Below, piece by piece: positions 25,075 to 39,626 of a stretch of 64,000 nucleotides of DNA. The notes beneath the pieces were generated by a model, which had not been told where the DNA came from, searched no databases, and saw nothing but the letters and a program-made list of their open reading frames with translations. The stretch is taken from NCBI GenBank assembly GCA_947044365.1, contig OX345636.1:62555537-62619536 (forward strand), read 5' to 3'. Each line of letters begins with the position of its first letter. Within the stretch, counting starts at the first letter, position 1. Origin of the DNA: Petrosia ficiformis (Eukaryota > Porifera > Demospongiae > Haplosclerida > Petrosiidae). The translations under genes were made by a program, and so were the position numbers.

Positions 25075-25754
25075 CTGAATGTTTGTCCTGACTTATCTGT
25101 TAGAAATAACAAGATATAACCTACACTGTACCTGGAGGAGACTTCTCGCTTCATTTGGTGATTACATATAAACTGTGTAGCTAATCCTGACTGAGCAATA
25201 ACAAAAACGAGAAATAATTCCGAGGAAGGCAGCTTATAGCTATAATGTTGGGTTTTTATCAAAAATTCTTGTTCTATAATTATAATAAATTATGAATTAT
25301 GGCAATCTCACCTTTCCTTACAGCAGATAAAATAATTTATTGTTTATGTGAAAACACCTAAACTAGTGTGTTTATGATTTACCTTCATTCAGTAGATATA
25401 TGTAACCTACATGGGCATTGTCTATATGGGCAGAACATACGTAATTCAATGAAGAAACTGCTCAGAATTTAAATCCTTACATATTTGCGAACCTGTATCT
25501 GTTGTATCTTTTATATAGTTTCACAAACCTCTGGTAATATTTCAAATACTGCACAAAGTACCGGTGCATCTTCAATACAAAATATATTATGTGTTTACAT
25601 TTACACAACATTTACAAGTGAAGTATTGTAGAGGTTAGTATGAAGAAGTTTTTACTGTGTTGCTGAAGTAGCAATTTGTATGATACTAAAACATTACAAA
25701 AGTTATCGAAAACAGAGCTGCAGGTTGAAAATGTAATTATGTTGTTATAAAAAA

Positions 25755-26222
25755 GAAAAGGATAACTAACTGGCAATCGAACCTGGTTCCCCCAGCTGCA
25801 AATGAGCCAAAAATAATAATAATAATAATAAAAGAAAAACATGTGGGAATGGAACTAGGTCCCTCCAGCTCCAATTGAAAATAAAATGATAAGCAAGCAT
25901 GTATAGAACCAGGTTCTTTCAGTTCCAAATGAACAAAAGAATACTATCGAACTAGAGCCTTCCAGCTTCAAATGAACATAAAGAAAAAAAAAGATAATCA
26001 AGCTTCAGTCGAACCAGGGTCCCACAGCTCAATGAACAAAAAGAAAAAAAAAAGATAACCACGCGTGTATCGAACCAGAGTCCTGCAGTTCCAAATGAAC
26101 AAAAAGAAAAAAAAAGGGATAACCAAGCTGTATCGAACCAGAGTCCTGCAGTTCTAAAAGAAAAAAAAAGGGATAACCAAGCGTGTATCGAACCAGAGTC
26201 CCACAGCTCCAAATTGACAAAA
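25755..26222. repeat. diverged tandem repeat, about eight copies
   Basis: Units of about 50-75 bp, each with CAAGC-TATCGAACCAG-GTCC-CAG-TCCAAATGAAC and then an A-rich tract. Read on the minus strand the core is GGACTCTGGTTCGATACACG, which resembles the T-arm (B-box) of a tRNA gene followed by poly-T. The 3' copies are most alike. Confidence 0.75.
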
Positions 26223-26667
26223 AATAATTATGCATAATGAATAATTATACAAATATCTGGGGAGGACGTAAATGAATGTTAATACGGCAATTATTTATTA
26301 TGACCTCTACTGTTAGAGACTATTATGAGGGACCTACCTTTATTTTAATTGAAAGCCAGGTCAATTGTTAGTGATAATTATTATAATTATAGTACTGAAA
26401 GCACTATGTATTTTTTTTTGAATAATTATAAATAATAATAATAATAAAAGTAGAAAAGTAAAATTCACAGACTACAAGAAATGTAGTATCTTAATATTTC
26501 TAAATTATATATTTGATACTAAATAAGAAACAAGAGAGAGAGACAGAGAGTACTACCAAAACTATAACATGAGGTAATCTGACATGTGCTACTGAGCATG
26601 CTCACAAAAACCAAAAAAAACCATACAATCTTAATTAAGAATACATAACTCAACAATGCAATATACT

Positions 26668-29600
26668 CAGTGCTAATAGTAGTACTTCCTACTCCTATTA
26701 TAGTAGTACTTAATTCAGAACTAATGGTACTATAGTACTACATTCAGTACTAATAGTAGTACTTCATTTAGTCCTAATAGTAGTACCTACATTCAGTCCT
26801 ACTAGTAGTACTACATTCAGTACTACTAGTAGTACTACATTCAGTACTTCTAGTAATAGTAGTACATTCAGTACTTCTAGTAATAGTAGTACTACATTCT
26901 GTACTTCTAGTAATAGTAGTACATTCAGTACTTCTAGTAATAGTAGTACCTACATTCAGTACTAATACTAGTAGTACTACATTCAGTACTACTAGTAGTA
27001 CTACATTCAGTACTTCTAGTAATAGTAGTACATTCAGTACTTCTAGTAATAGTAGTACTACATTCTGTACTTCTAGTAATAGTAGTACATTCAGTACTTC
27101 TAGTAATAGTAGTACTACATTCTGTACTTCTAGTAATAGTAGTACATTCAGTACTTCTAGTAATAGTAGTACTACATTCAGTACTAATACTAGTAGTACT
27201 GAATTCAGTAATACTAGTAGTACTACATTCAGTACTAATACTAGTAGTACTGCACTCAGTACTAATACTAGTAGCACTACATTCAGTACTAATACTAGTA
27301 GTACTGCACTCAGTACTACTAGTAGTACTACATTCAGTACTTCTAGTAATAGTAGTACATTCAGTACTTCTAGTAATAGTAGTACTACATTCAGTACTAA
27401 TACTAGTAGTACTGAATTCAGTAATACTAGTAGTACTACATTCAGTACTAATACTAGTAGTACTGCACTCAGTACTACTAGTAGCACTACATTCAGTACT
27501 AATACTAGTAGTACTGCATTCAGTACTACTAGTAGTACTACATTCAGTACTTCTAGTAATAGTAGTACATTCAGTACTTCTAGTAATAGTAGTACTACAT
27601 TCAGTACTTCTAGTAATAGTAGTACATTCAGTACTTCTAGTAATAGTAGTACTACATTCAGTACTAATACTAGTAGTACTGCATTCAGTACTACTAGTAG
27701 TACTACATTCTGTACTTCTAGTAATAGTAGTACATTCAGTACTTCTAGTAATAGTAGTACTACATTCAGTACTAATACTAGTAGTACATTCAGTACTTCT
27801 AGTAATAGTAGTACTACATTCAGTACTAATACTAGTAGTACTACATTCAGTACTAATACTAGTAGTACTACATTCAGTACTACTAGTAGTACTACATTCA
27901 GTACTTCTAGTAATAGTAGTACATTCAGTACTTCTAGTAATAGTAGTACTACATTCAGTACTAATACTAGTAGTACATTCAGTACTTCTAGTAATAGTAG
28001 TACTACATTCAGTACTAATACTAGTAGTACTACATTCAGTACTAATACTAGTAGTACTGAATTCAGTAATACTAGTAGTACTACATTCAGTACTAATACT
28101 AGTAGTACTGCACTCAGTACTAATACTAGTAGCACTACATTCAGTACTAATACTAGTAGTACTGCACTCAGTACTACTAGTAGTACTACATTCAGTACTT
28201 CTAGTAATAGTAGTACATTCAGTACTTCTAGTAATAGTAGTACTACATTCAGTACTAATACTAGTAGTACTGAATTCAGTAATACTAGTAGTACTACATT
28301 CAGTACTAATACTAGTAGTACTGCACTCAGTACTACTAGTAGCACTACATTCAGTACTAATACTAGTAGTACTGCATTCAGTACTACTAGTAGTACTACA
28401 TTCAGTACTTCTAGTAATAGTAGTACATTCAGTACTTCTAGTAATAGTAGTACTACATTCAGTACTTCTAGTAATAGTAGTACATTCAGTACTTCTAGTA
28501 ATAGTAGTACTACATTCAGTACTAATACTAGTAGTACTGCCTTCAGTACTACTAGTAGTACTACATTCTGTACTTCTAGTAATAGTAGTACATTCAGTAC
28601 TTCTAGTAATAGTAGTACTACATTCAGTACTAATACTAGTAGTACATTCAGTACTTCTAGTAATAGTAGTACTACATTCAGTACTAATACTAGTAGTACT
28701 ACATTCAGTACTAATACTAGTAGTACTACATTCAGTACTACTAGTAGTACTACATTCAGTACTTCTAGTAATAGTAGTACATTCAGTACTTCTAGTAATA
28801 GTAGTACTACATTCTGTACTTCTAGTAATAGTAGTACATTCAGTACTTCTAGTAATAGTAGTACTACATTCTGTACTTCTAGTAATAGTAGTACATTCAG
28901 TACTTCTAGTAATAGTAGTACTACATTCTGTACTTCTAGTAATAGTAGTACATTCAGTACTTCTAGTAATAGTAGTACTACATTCTGTACTTCTAGTAAT
29001 AGTAGTACATTCAGTACTTCTAGTAATAGTAGTACTACATTCAGTACTAATACTAGTAGTACTGAATTCAGTAATACTAGTAGTACTACATTCAGTACTA
29101 ATACTAGTAGTACTGCACTCAGTACTACTAGTAGCACTACATTCAGTACTAATACTAGTAGTACTGCATTCAGTACTACTAGTAGTACTACATTCAGTAC
29201 TTCTAGTAATAGTAGTACTACATTCAGTACTAATACTAGTAGTACTGCACTCAGTACTACTAGTAGTACTACATTCAGTAATAATACTAGTAGTACTGCA
29301 CTCAGTACTACTAGTAGTACTACATTCAGTACTTCTAGTAATAGTAGTACTACATTCAGTACTAATACTAGTAGTACTGCACTCAGTACTACTAGTAGTA
29401 CTACATTCAGTAATAATACTAGTAGTACTGCACTCAGTACTACTAGTAGTACTACATTCAGTACTTCTAGTAATAGTAGTACTACATTCAGTACTAATAC
29501 TAGTAGTACTGCACTCAGTACTACTAGTAGCACTACATTCAGTACTAATGCTAGTAGTACTGCATTCAGTACTACTAGTAGTACTGAATTCAGTAATACT

Positions 29601-32600
29601 AGTAGTACTACATTCAGTACTAATACTAGTAGTACTGCACTCAGTACTACTAGTAGCACTACATTCAGTACTAATACTAGTAGTACTGCATTCAGTACTA
29701 CTAGTAGTACTACATTCAGTACTTCTAGTAATAGTAGTACATTCAGTACTTCTAGTAATAGTAGTACTACATTCAGTACTTCTAGTAATAGTAGTACATT
29801 CAGTACTTCTAGTAATAGTAGTACTACATTCAGTACTAATACTAGTAGTACTGCATTCAGTACTACTAGTAGTACTACATTCTGTACTTCTAGTAATAGT
29901 AGTACATTCAGTACTTCTAGTAATAGTAGTACTACATTCAGTACTAATACTAGTAGTACATTCAGTACTTCTAGTAATAGTAGTACTACATTCAGTACTA
30001 ATACTAGTAGTACTACATTCAGTACTAATACTAGTAGTACTACATTCAGTACTACTAGTAGTACTACATTCAGTACTTCTAGTAATAGTAGTACATTCAG
30101 TACTTCTAGTAATAGTAGTACTACATTCAGTACTAATACTAGTAGTACATTCAGTACTTCTAGTAATAGTAGTACTACATTCAGTACTAATACTAGTAGT
30201 ACTACATTCAGTACTAATACTAGTAGTACTGAATTCAGTAATACTAGTAGTACTACATTCAGTACTAATACTAGTAGTACTGCACTCAGTACTAATACTA
30301 GTAGCACTACATTCAGTACTAATACTAGTAGTACTGCACTCAGTACTACTAGTAGTACTACATTCAGTACTTCTAGTAATAGTAGTACATTCAGTACTTC
30401 TAGTAATAGTAGTACTACATTCAGTACTAATACTAGTAGTACTGAATTCAGTAATACTAGTAGTACTACATTCAGTACTAATACTAGTAGTACTGCACTC
30501 AGTACTACTAGTAGCACTACATTCAGTACTAATACTAGTAGTACTGCATTCAGTACTACTAGTAGTACTACATTCAGTACTTCTAGTAATAGTAGTACAT
30601 TCAGTACTTCTAGTAATAGTAGTACTACATTCAGTACTTCTAGTAATAGTAGTACATTCAGTACTTCTAGTAATAGTAGTACTACATTCAGTACTAATAC
30701 TAGTAGTACTGCATTCAGTACTACTAGTAGTACTACATTCTGTACTTCTAGTAATAGTAGTACATTCAGTACTTCTAGTAATAGTAGTACTACATTCAGT
30801 ACTAATACTAGTAGTACATTCAGTACTTCTAGTAATAGTAGTACTACATTCAGTACTAATACTAGTAGTACTACATTCAGTACTAATACTAGTAGTACTA
30901 CATTCAGTACTACTAGTAGTACTACATTCAGTACTTCTAGTAATAGTAGTACATTCAGTACTTCTAGTAATAGTAGTACTACATTCAGTACTAATACTAG
31001 TAGTACATTCAGTACTTCTAGTAATAGTAGTACTACATTCAGTACTAATACTAGTAGTACTACATTCAGTACTAATACTAGTAGTACTGAATTCAGTAAT
31101 ACTAGTAGTACTACATTCAGTACTAATACTAGTAGTACTGCACTCAGTACTAATACTAGTAGCACTACATTCAGTACTAATACTAGTAGTACTGCACTCA
31201 GTACTACTAGTAGTACTACATTCAGTACTTCTAGTAATAGTAGTACATTCAGTACTTCTAGTAATAGTAGTACTACATTCAGTACTAATACTAGTAGTAC
31301 TGAATTCAGTAATACTAGTAGTACTACATTCAGTACTAATACTAGTAGTACTGCACTCAGTACTACTAGTAGCACTACATTCAGTACTAATACTAGTAGT
31401 ACTGCATTCAGTACTACTAGTAGTACTACATTCAGTACTTCTAGTAATAGTAGTACATTCAGTACTTCTAGTAATAGTAGTACTACATTCAGTACTTCTA
31501 GTAATAGTAGTACATTCAGTACTTCTAGTAATAGTAGTACTACATTCAGTACTAATACTAGTAGTACTGCATTCAGTACTACTAGTAGTACTACATTCTG
31601 TACTTCTAGTAATAGTAGTACATTCAGTACTTCTAGTAATAGTAGTACTACATTCAGTACTAATACTAGTAGTACATTCAGTACTTCTAGTAATAGTAGT
31701 ACTACATTCAGTACTAATACTAGTAGTACTACATTCAGTACTAATACTAGTAGTACTACATTCAGTACTACTAGTAGTACTACATTCAGTACTTCTAGTA
31801 ATAGTAGTACATTCAGTACTTCTAGTAATAGTAGTACTACATTCTGTACTTCTAGTAATAGTAGTACATTCAGTACTTCTAGTAATAGTAGTACTACATT
31901 CTGTACTTCTAGTAATAGTAGTACATTCAGTACTTCTAGTAATAGTAGTACTACATTCTGTACTTCTAGTAATAGTAGTACATTCAGTACTTCTAGTAAT
32001 AGTAGTACTACATTCTGTACTTCTAGTAATAGTAGTACATTCAGTACTTCTAGTAATAGTAGTACTACATTCAGTACTAATACTAGTAGTACTGAATTCA
32101 GTAATACTAGTAGTACTACATTCAGTACTAATACTAGTAGTACTGCACTCAGTACTACTAGTAGCACTACATTCAGTACTAATACTAGTAGTACTGCATT
32201 CAGTACTACTAGTAGTACTACATTCAGTACTTCTAGTAATAGTAGTACTACATTCAGTACTAATACTAGTAGTACTGCACTCAGTACTACTAGTAGTACT
32301 ACATTCAGTAATAATACTAGTAGTACTGCACTCAGTACTACTAGTAGTACTACATTCAGTACTTCTAGTAATAGTAGTACTACATTCAGTACTAATACTA
32401 GTAGTACTGCACTCAGTACTACTAGTAGTACTACATTCAGTAATAATACTAGTAGTACTGCACTCAGTACTACTAGTAGTACTACATTCAGTACTTCTAG
32501 TAATAGTAGTACTACATTCAGTACTAATACTAGTAGTACTGCACTCAGTACTACTAGTAGCACTACATTCAGTACTAATGCTAGTAGTACTGCATTCAGT

Positions 32601-35600
32601 ACTACTAGTAGTACTGAATTCAGTAATACTAGTAGTACTACATTCAGTACTAATACTAGTAGTACTGCACTCAGTACTACTAGTAGCACTACATTCAGTA
32701 CTAATACTAGTAGTACTGCATTCAGTACTACTAGTAGTACTACATTCAGTACTTCTAGTAATAGTAGTACATTCAGTACTTCTAGTAATAGTAGTACTAC
32801 ATTCAGTACTTCTAGTAATAGTAGTACATTCAGTACTTCTAGTAATAGTAGTACTACATTCAGTACTAATACTAGTAGTACTGCATTCAGTACTACTAGT
32901 AGTACTACATTCTGTACTTCTAGTAATAGTAGTACATTCAGTACTTCTAGTAATAGTAGTACTACATTCAGTACTAATACTAGTAGTACATTCAGTACTT
33001 CTAGTAATAGTAGTACTACATTCAGTACTAATACTAGTAGTACTACATTCAGTACTAATACTAGTAGTACTACATTCAGTACTACTAGTAGTACTACATT
33101 CAGTACTTCTAGTAATAGTAGTACATTCAGTACTTCTAGTAATAGTAGTACTACATTCAGTACTAATACTAGTAGTACATTCAGTACTTCTAGTAATAGT
33201 AGTACTACATTCAGTACTAATACTAGTAGTACTACATTCAGTACTAATACTAGTAGTACTGAATTCAGTAATACTAGTAGTACTACATTCAGTACTAATA
33301 CTAGTAGTACTGCACTCAGTACTAATACTAGTAGCACTACATTCAGTACTAATACTAGTAGTACTGCACTCAGTACTACTAGTAGTACTACATTCAGTAC
33401 TTCTAGTAATAGTAGTACATTCAGTACTTCTAGTAATAGTAGTACTACATTCAGTACTAATACTAGTAGTACTGAATTCAGTAATACTAGTAGTACTACA
33501 TTCAGTACTAATACTAGTAGTACTGCACTCAGTACTACTAGTAGCACTACATTCAGTACTAATACTAGTAGTACTGCATTCAGTACTACTAGTAGTACTA
33601 CATTCAGTACTTCTAGTAATAGTAGTACTACATTCAGTACTAATACTAGTAGTACTGCACTCAGTACTACTAGTAGTACTACATTCAGTAATAATACTAG
33701 TAGTACTGCACTCAGTACTACTAGTAGTACTACATTCAGTACTTCTAGTAATAGTAGTACTACATTCAGTACTAATACTAGTAGTACTGCACTCAGTACT
33801 ACTAGTAGTACTACATTCAGTAATAATACTAGTAGTACTGCACTCAGTACTACTAGTAGTACTACATTCAGTACTTCTAGTAATAGTAGTACTACATTCA
33901 GTACTAATACTAGTAGTACTGCACTCAGTACTACTAGTAGCACTACATTCAGTACTAATGCTAGTAGTACTGCATTCAGTACTACTAGTAGTACTGAATT
34001 CAGTAATACTAGTAGTACTACATTCAGTACTAATACTAGTAGTACTGCACTCAGTACTACTAGTAGCACTACATTCAGTACTAATACTAGTAGTACTGCA
34101 TTCAGTACTACTAGTAGTACTACATTCAGTACTTCTAGTAATAGTAGTACATTCAGTACTTCTAGTAATAGTAGTACTACATTCAGTACTTCTAGTAATA
34201 GTAGTACATTCAGTACTTCTAGTAATAGTAGTACTACATTCAGTACTAATACTAGTAGTACTGCATTCAGTACTACTAGTAGTACTACATTCTGTACTTC
34301 TAGTAATAGTAGTACATTCAGTACTTCTAGTAATAGTAGTACTACATTCAGTACTAATACTAGTAGTACATTCAGTACTTCTAGTAATAGTAGTACTACA
34401 TTCAGTACTAATACTAGTAGTACTACATTCAGTACTAATACTAGTAGTACTACATTCAGTACTACTAGTAGTACTACATTCAGTACTTCTAGTAATAGTA
34501 GTACATTCAGTACTTCTAGTAATAGTAGTACTACATTCAGTACTAATACTAGTAGTACATTCAGTACTTCTAGTAATAGTAGTACTACATTCAGTACTAA
34601 TACTAGTAGTACTACATTCAGTACTAATACTAGTAGTACTGAATTCAGTAATACTAGTAGTACTACATTCAGTACTAATACTAGTAGTACTGCACTCAGT
34701 ACTAATACTAGTAGCACTACATTCAGTACTAATACTAGTAGTACTGCACTCAGTACTACTAGTAGTACTACATTCAGTACTTCTAGTAATAGTAGTACAT
34801 TCAGTACTTCTAGTAATAGTAGTACTACATTCAGTACTAATACTAGTAGTACTGAATTCAGTAATACTAGTAGTACTACATTCAGTACTAATACTAGTAG
34901 TACTGCACTCAGTACTACTAGTAGCACTACATTCAGTACTAATACTAGTAGTACTGCATTCAGTACTACTAGTAGTACTACATTCAGTACTTCTAGTAAT
35001 AGTAGTACTACATTCAGTACTAATACTAGTAGTACTGCACTCAGTACTACTAGTAGTACTACATTCAGTAATAATACTAGTAGTACTGCACTCAGTACTA
35101 CTAGTAGTACTACATTCAGTACTTCTAGTAATAGTAGTACTACATTCAGTACTAATACTAGTAGTACTGCACTCAGTACTACTAGTAGTACTACATTCAG
35201 TAATAATACTAGTAGTACTGCACTCAGTACTACTAGTAGTACTACATTCAGTACTTCTAGTAATAGTACTACTACATTCAGTACTAATACTAGTAGTACT
35301 GCACTCAGTACTACTAGTAGCACTACATTCAGTACTAATGCTAGTAGTACTGCATTCAGTACTACTAGTAGTACTGAATTCAGTAATACTAGTAGTACTA
35401 CATTCATTACTAATACTAGTAGTACTGCACTCAGTACTACTAGTAGCACTACATTCAGTACTAATACTAGTAGTACTGCATTCAGTACTACTAGTAGTAC
35501 TGCATTCAGTACTACTAGTAGTATTACATTCAGTACTTCTAGTAATAATAGTACTACATTCAGTACTAATACTAGTAGTACTGCATTCAGTAATACTAGT
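26668..35600. repeat. ~9 kb satellite with higher-order structure
   Basis: Built from 24- and 27-bp units of the type AGTACTACATTCAGTACTTC plus TAGTAAT or TAGT. The core AGTACTACTAGTAGTACT is a perfect palindrome. Units are diverged at the left edge and homogeneous inside. GAATTC, which occurs in one unit type, marks higher-order repeats at 27201, 27414, 28059, 28272, 29064, 29586, 30231, 30444, 31089, 31302, 32094, 32616, 33261, 33474, 33996, 34641, 34854 and 35376: the set repeats with a 3030-bp period, then a 1380-bp period. All spacings are multiples of 3, so one frame stays open on the minus strand for 2956 codons (35644 to 26774) and on the plus strand for 2058 codons (29548-35724). Both are monotonous Leu/Val-rich translations and I do not regard them as genes. 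The third plus frame is Ser/Thr-rich. Confidence 0.95.
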
Positions 35601-35742
35601 AGTTTTTTATTTTTTAAAGTTAAAAATATATGTACAATGTACATATGAAAACAATAGTAGTAGAATTAGTAATAAAAGTAAAAATAACAATAATAGTGGT
35701 AGTAATTATATTTATTATAAATAAAATCAGGACAAAATTATA

Positions 35743-37523
35743 TTAATATGCCACTTTCCCTTCGGAAAGGGCTAAATCAATTAAATTAAGATTTGAAAAA
35801 ATAGGTCTATGGTAGGAGGAATGAGCCCCACGTAAACAGAGGGTTGCTGATCTGAGAAGTGAAAAGAACAAACGACAGCATAACCAATTAAGGGTATGAG
35901 AGTAAGGTTTATTATGTTGGACAGACAAGTTGGAGGCTAATCGTTTATAGAAAGTGATAGCTGCTGGTCCCATCCCCCCTGCTATAGTGAATACAAGAGG
36001 AGTAAATGTGTCATGCTTTACTGTACGAATTCTACAATCATATTGATGCCTCTTCTTCTGTTCGTTTCTCTGATGAGAGGCTTTTAGAGTAGATCTGATG
36101 TAAGTAGAGGAGAATGGATTATAATTATACTCTAACATCAAAAAAGGCTCTGTCGGATGACAACCAAACATTAGATGCTGATATATCAACACGTGCATTG
36201 TCCTCTGTATTACTTGATTGGTGTGACAATTACTCCCCATTGAGTGGTTGTAGTACAGGTTCAATAAGAACATTGGAACAGGTTTCAGTCAATAACTCTG
36301 CGGTGATATTCCTCAGTTCGTTATGACGAGTAGACGGAAACCCCCCCTGTTTGCAATTCATTGCATGATCAATAGTAAAGGAGGAACCACATGTACAATG
36401 AGACGAGAGATATGAAGGGGTCCATCCATATCTGAGACAGATAGCATCTTTGAATGCACCCTTGTGCAGGGTAAACCCATGTTCAGTTATTGGCAGTGCT
36501 GTCAGCCATGTAGAGGCACCATTCTCACTTGCAACCTCAAGACATCTTTTCAGAGAGGGATTCGAGAGAGACTCGAACAAAATAGAGGAAAAAGAGTTAT
36601 TGTCGGCACTATGGTTGGACTTCACTTTGTTCTTTCGCCCAAATGTCTCAGCTAAGAGTGTAGGAATAGGAACCTGATTCCTCATAACAATTGACTCCAC
36701 AATAGGAGAAAGAATATAGGTGGAGTCGGAGTAAGAGGTGGCCGCTTTCCTAATTGGGTTGATTAGACCAAGGCCACCATGGCGAACTGGAAGAGAAAGA
36801 ATAGAACGTATAGAGTCACAAACTGCATTTCTCCCAGTCAACATGGGGATCAACCTCATCCTCAAACAGTCTTCTAAAGGGTTAATGTACTCATCAAGCC
36901 CAGGTGTAGTACGACAAAGAAAATTGATCTTACTGAAGAAACCGTGAGTTAGAGCGGAATACCTAGGTAGCGATGACCTTCAGATGTGATATTGATATCT
37001 GTATCAACAGAGATGGAACGAGCAAAGTCCTCAGCCTCAGGTTTCGCAATGAGCCACGACTTAGAGGGATTTGCATAGTAGCCAAACGAAGGACCACGAG
37101 ACTGTACATCATCCCACCAGGACTTTATAATGGACAACTTCCCCAAGGCGGCTGCATCATCGGCATACCACACTTGATGAATAGTAAATTGATTAAGATG
37201 ATGGATTAGTGGGAGAATTCCAATGGCATACATGCTCATTGCTGAAGGATCCCCTTGTGTAGTTCCCTCAGATGAAAAAATGACATCCCACCAATAAACA
37301 AAGGGATATCAAGTCTATAGCAATTGGTTAGAATAGGTGCCAGAGATGGACAGAGACTGTGTATATTCAGCAAAGCTGCACGTCTGTTGAGCGAGTTGAA
37401 GGCATTCCTTGCATCTGCTAGGAAGACAGCCTCACAATCCGCAGACTCAAACAGATGCCGAACTGAGTGAACAGCAGCCTCACACCCTCCTGGTAGGGCC
37501 AGCATAGAGCTGATCACAACCAA
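35743..37523 (-). pseudogene. non-LTR retrotransposon remnant: reverse transcriptase plus REL-type endonuclease region
   Basis: Read on the minus strand through several frameshifts. RT motif A is at about 37420 (FLADARNAFNSL), motif B is EGTTQGDP at about 37250, motif C is WYADDAAAL at about 37170. Downstream come the thumb region, a CxC-x7-H-x3-C zinc knuckle at about 36370 (HCTCGSSFTIDHAMNC), an RHNELRN segment, then ARVDIS and FFDVRV, which fit a PD-(D/E)xK restriction-like endonuclease. That domain order is the R2/R4/NeSL type of non-LTR element. At least four frame changes and a deletion of about 40 residues after RYLGIPL make it dead, and the 5' part is missing, as in 5'-truncated insertions. 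Its 3' end lies about 140 bp from the satellite. Confidence 0.85.
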
Positions 37524-37789
37524 TTTTGTAAATTACAATCTGTCAGTCATTTGAAAATGTCTACGGTTGGCCACTAAGAGTTTATATTCATCAGTTTGCA
37601 GAAGTAAATTTGTAAGTCTAAAATAATGTGTTGTTTGGTTGAAATAAGTAATCAGTTTGCTGTAAGAGTGGGGCAATAGCCCCTCCACCCCTATTTCATA
37701 TCCCTATGATTGCATTCATTAAGCAATTTTATTAAATATGTATATAAATTTTAACTTGTACACATATGTACTCTGCAGAGTTTGTGTAT

Positions 37790-39480
37790 GCAACTGTATT
37801 ATAGTTCCAATGATACTAACTTTCGTAAATCTAGTATGATGTATGATTAAAGCATAGTTTTCTAACTTACGACATCACTTGGGTAAGCATTTACCTTGGT
37901 TTCAGTAATGCCTACATTTGTATTACAATAGTTATCAGGAATTTTTTCACCTTTAAGCTTATTTGAAGTGTTTCAAGTGGTGTTCAATCTAATAAACTAA
38001 CTACTCCCTTTCACTTGAAGAAAAGAGAGGACACAATATTTACTCAAATTTCTTTACATTACATGAAGTTGGAAAGCTATGGAACGGATTGGTATTTTAT
38101 ACATCACATTAGATAAAGGAAAGATAGTGATTTCAATTGCATGTATAAAAAACAGTATAAATAAATACTTGCCAGACTTTCAGTGCTTTCAGAACTTGTA
38201 TTTCAGGATTATTACACTGATAATTATATAACGTGCTATGTACTTATGGAGTAAGGAACGGATTCATTATCCAACAATTATGACTAAATTGTCTTTCTTG
38301 TTTTTCAATTGATTTGAAGTGTTTCAACAGGTGTTCAATCTAATACAATAACTACTCTCTTTGACTTTCAATGTTGTCACAATATGTACTTAAATTTCTT
38401 TACAATAAAAGAAGTTAGAATGATATGTGGAACGGATTTGTATTGCATCATATTAGATATAAGAAAGATAGTGTTTGCAATTATATGTATATAAATAAGT
38501 ACTTGGCAGAGTTTCAGAGATGTTGACATTTGTATTCCAATTATAGCTATTATTATTATTATAACACATTTTGTACTTCTGGAATAACGACCAGATTCAT
38601 TATCTATCTGCTATGAGTAAGTTATCTTTGTTGTGTTTAAATGTATTTAATGTGTTTCAAGTGGTGATCAATCTGATACAATAACTGTTGCTTCAATGTT
38701 GTCACAATATCTGCGCTTAAATGTTTGAAGTTGGAAAGCTATTGACCGGATTTGCATTACATCACGTTAGATATAGGAAAGTTAGTAATTTCAATAATTA
38801 TTTGTTGTGAACTGTATAGATATATACTTGACAAGGTTTCAGAGTTTCCTAGACTTGTATTTCAGCAATAACTATTATTGTACTGTTAATTATATATAAC
38901 GTACTATGTACATGTACTTATGGAGTAAGGAGCAGATTCATTATCTATCAATTATGAGTAAATTATATAAAATTGTTTGAAGTGTTTCAACAGGTGTTCA
39001 ATAACCTACTCCTTAACTATCTGCACTTAGATGTCTGTAGAATTCATGAAGTTGGAACCTATAGACCGGAAGCATGATACAACAAACTAGATATAGGAAA
39101 GTAAGTGATTACCTTTATATGTATAATGATCAGTACAGGTAAATGTACTTTCCAGAAATACAAAGTTGTCGAGATTTGTATTTCGATATAACTATATGAT
39201 TAGAGACAATTATGTAACAGATAGTAATCGTGGACCAGATTCTATTGTAAATATTTCTTTCTCGTATTTAAATTTATTTGAAGTGTTTCAAGTGCTTTCT
39301 AATATAATGTACTAGCTACTCTCTCTGACTTTCAATGTGGTCAATATCTTAAATTTCTGTTACATATAAACTGAAAATCTGCAGACAGTATTGACATTAT
39401 ATCACATTAGATATACCAAAGTTAGTATATTGGAATGGTATGTACTTGTGACAGGTTCAGTGATGTCTATGCTAAAAGTG
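37790..39480. repeat. ~330-bp tandem repeat, five diverged copies
   Basis: Landmark GTTTCAA-GTGTTCAATCT recurs at about 37970, 38321, 38654, 38984 and 39285 (spacings 351, 333, 330, 301). Other shared blocks are GAAGTTGGAAAGCTAT, CATCACATTAGATATA and TGTATTTC. No coding potential. Confidence 0.85.
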
Positions 39481-39626
39481 AAAAAGAGTAACATGGTATT
39501 ATAAAATTCATACTGGTGAAAAACCATCTCTAAACCAATGTACATGTGCATGCAGCAGGTGCGCATGTCTTCTTCAGCATACATGTGAAATATATGTAAT
39601 ATAGTTAATGAACAGGATGTGCTGTA

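Noticed and set aside
26774..35644. 2956-codon minus-strand frame starting at an ATG
   Set aside because: It is the translation of the satellite; the product is a monotonous Leu/Val repeat and a similar frame is open on the other strand.
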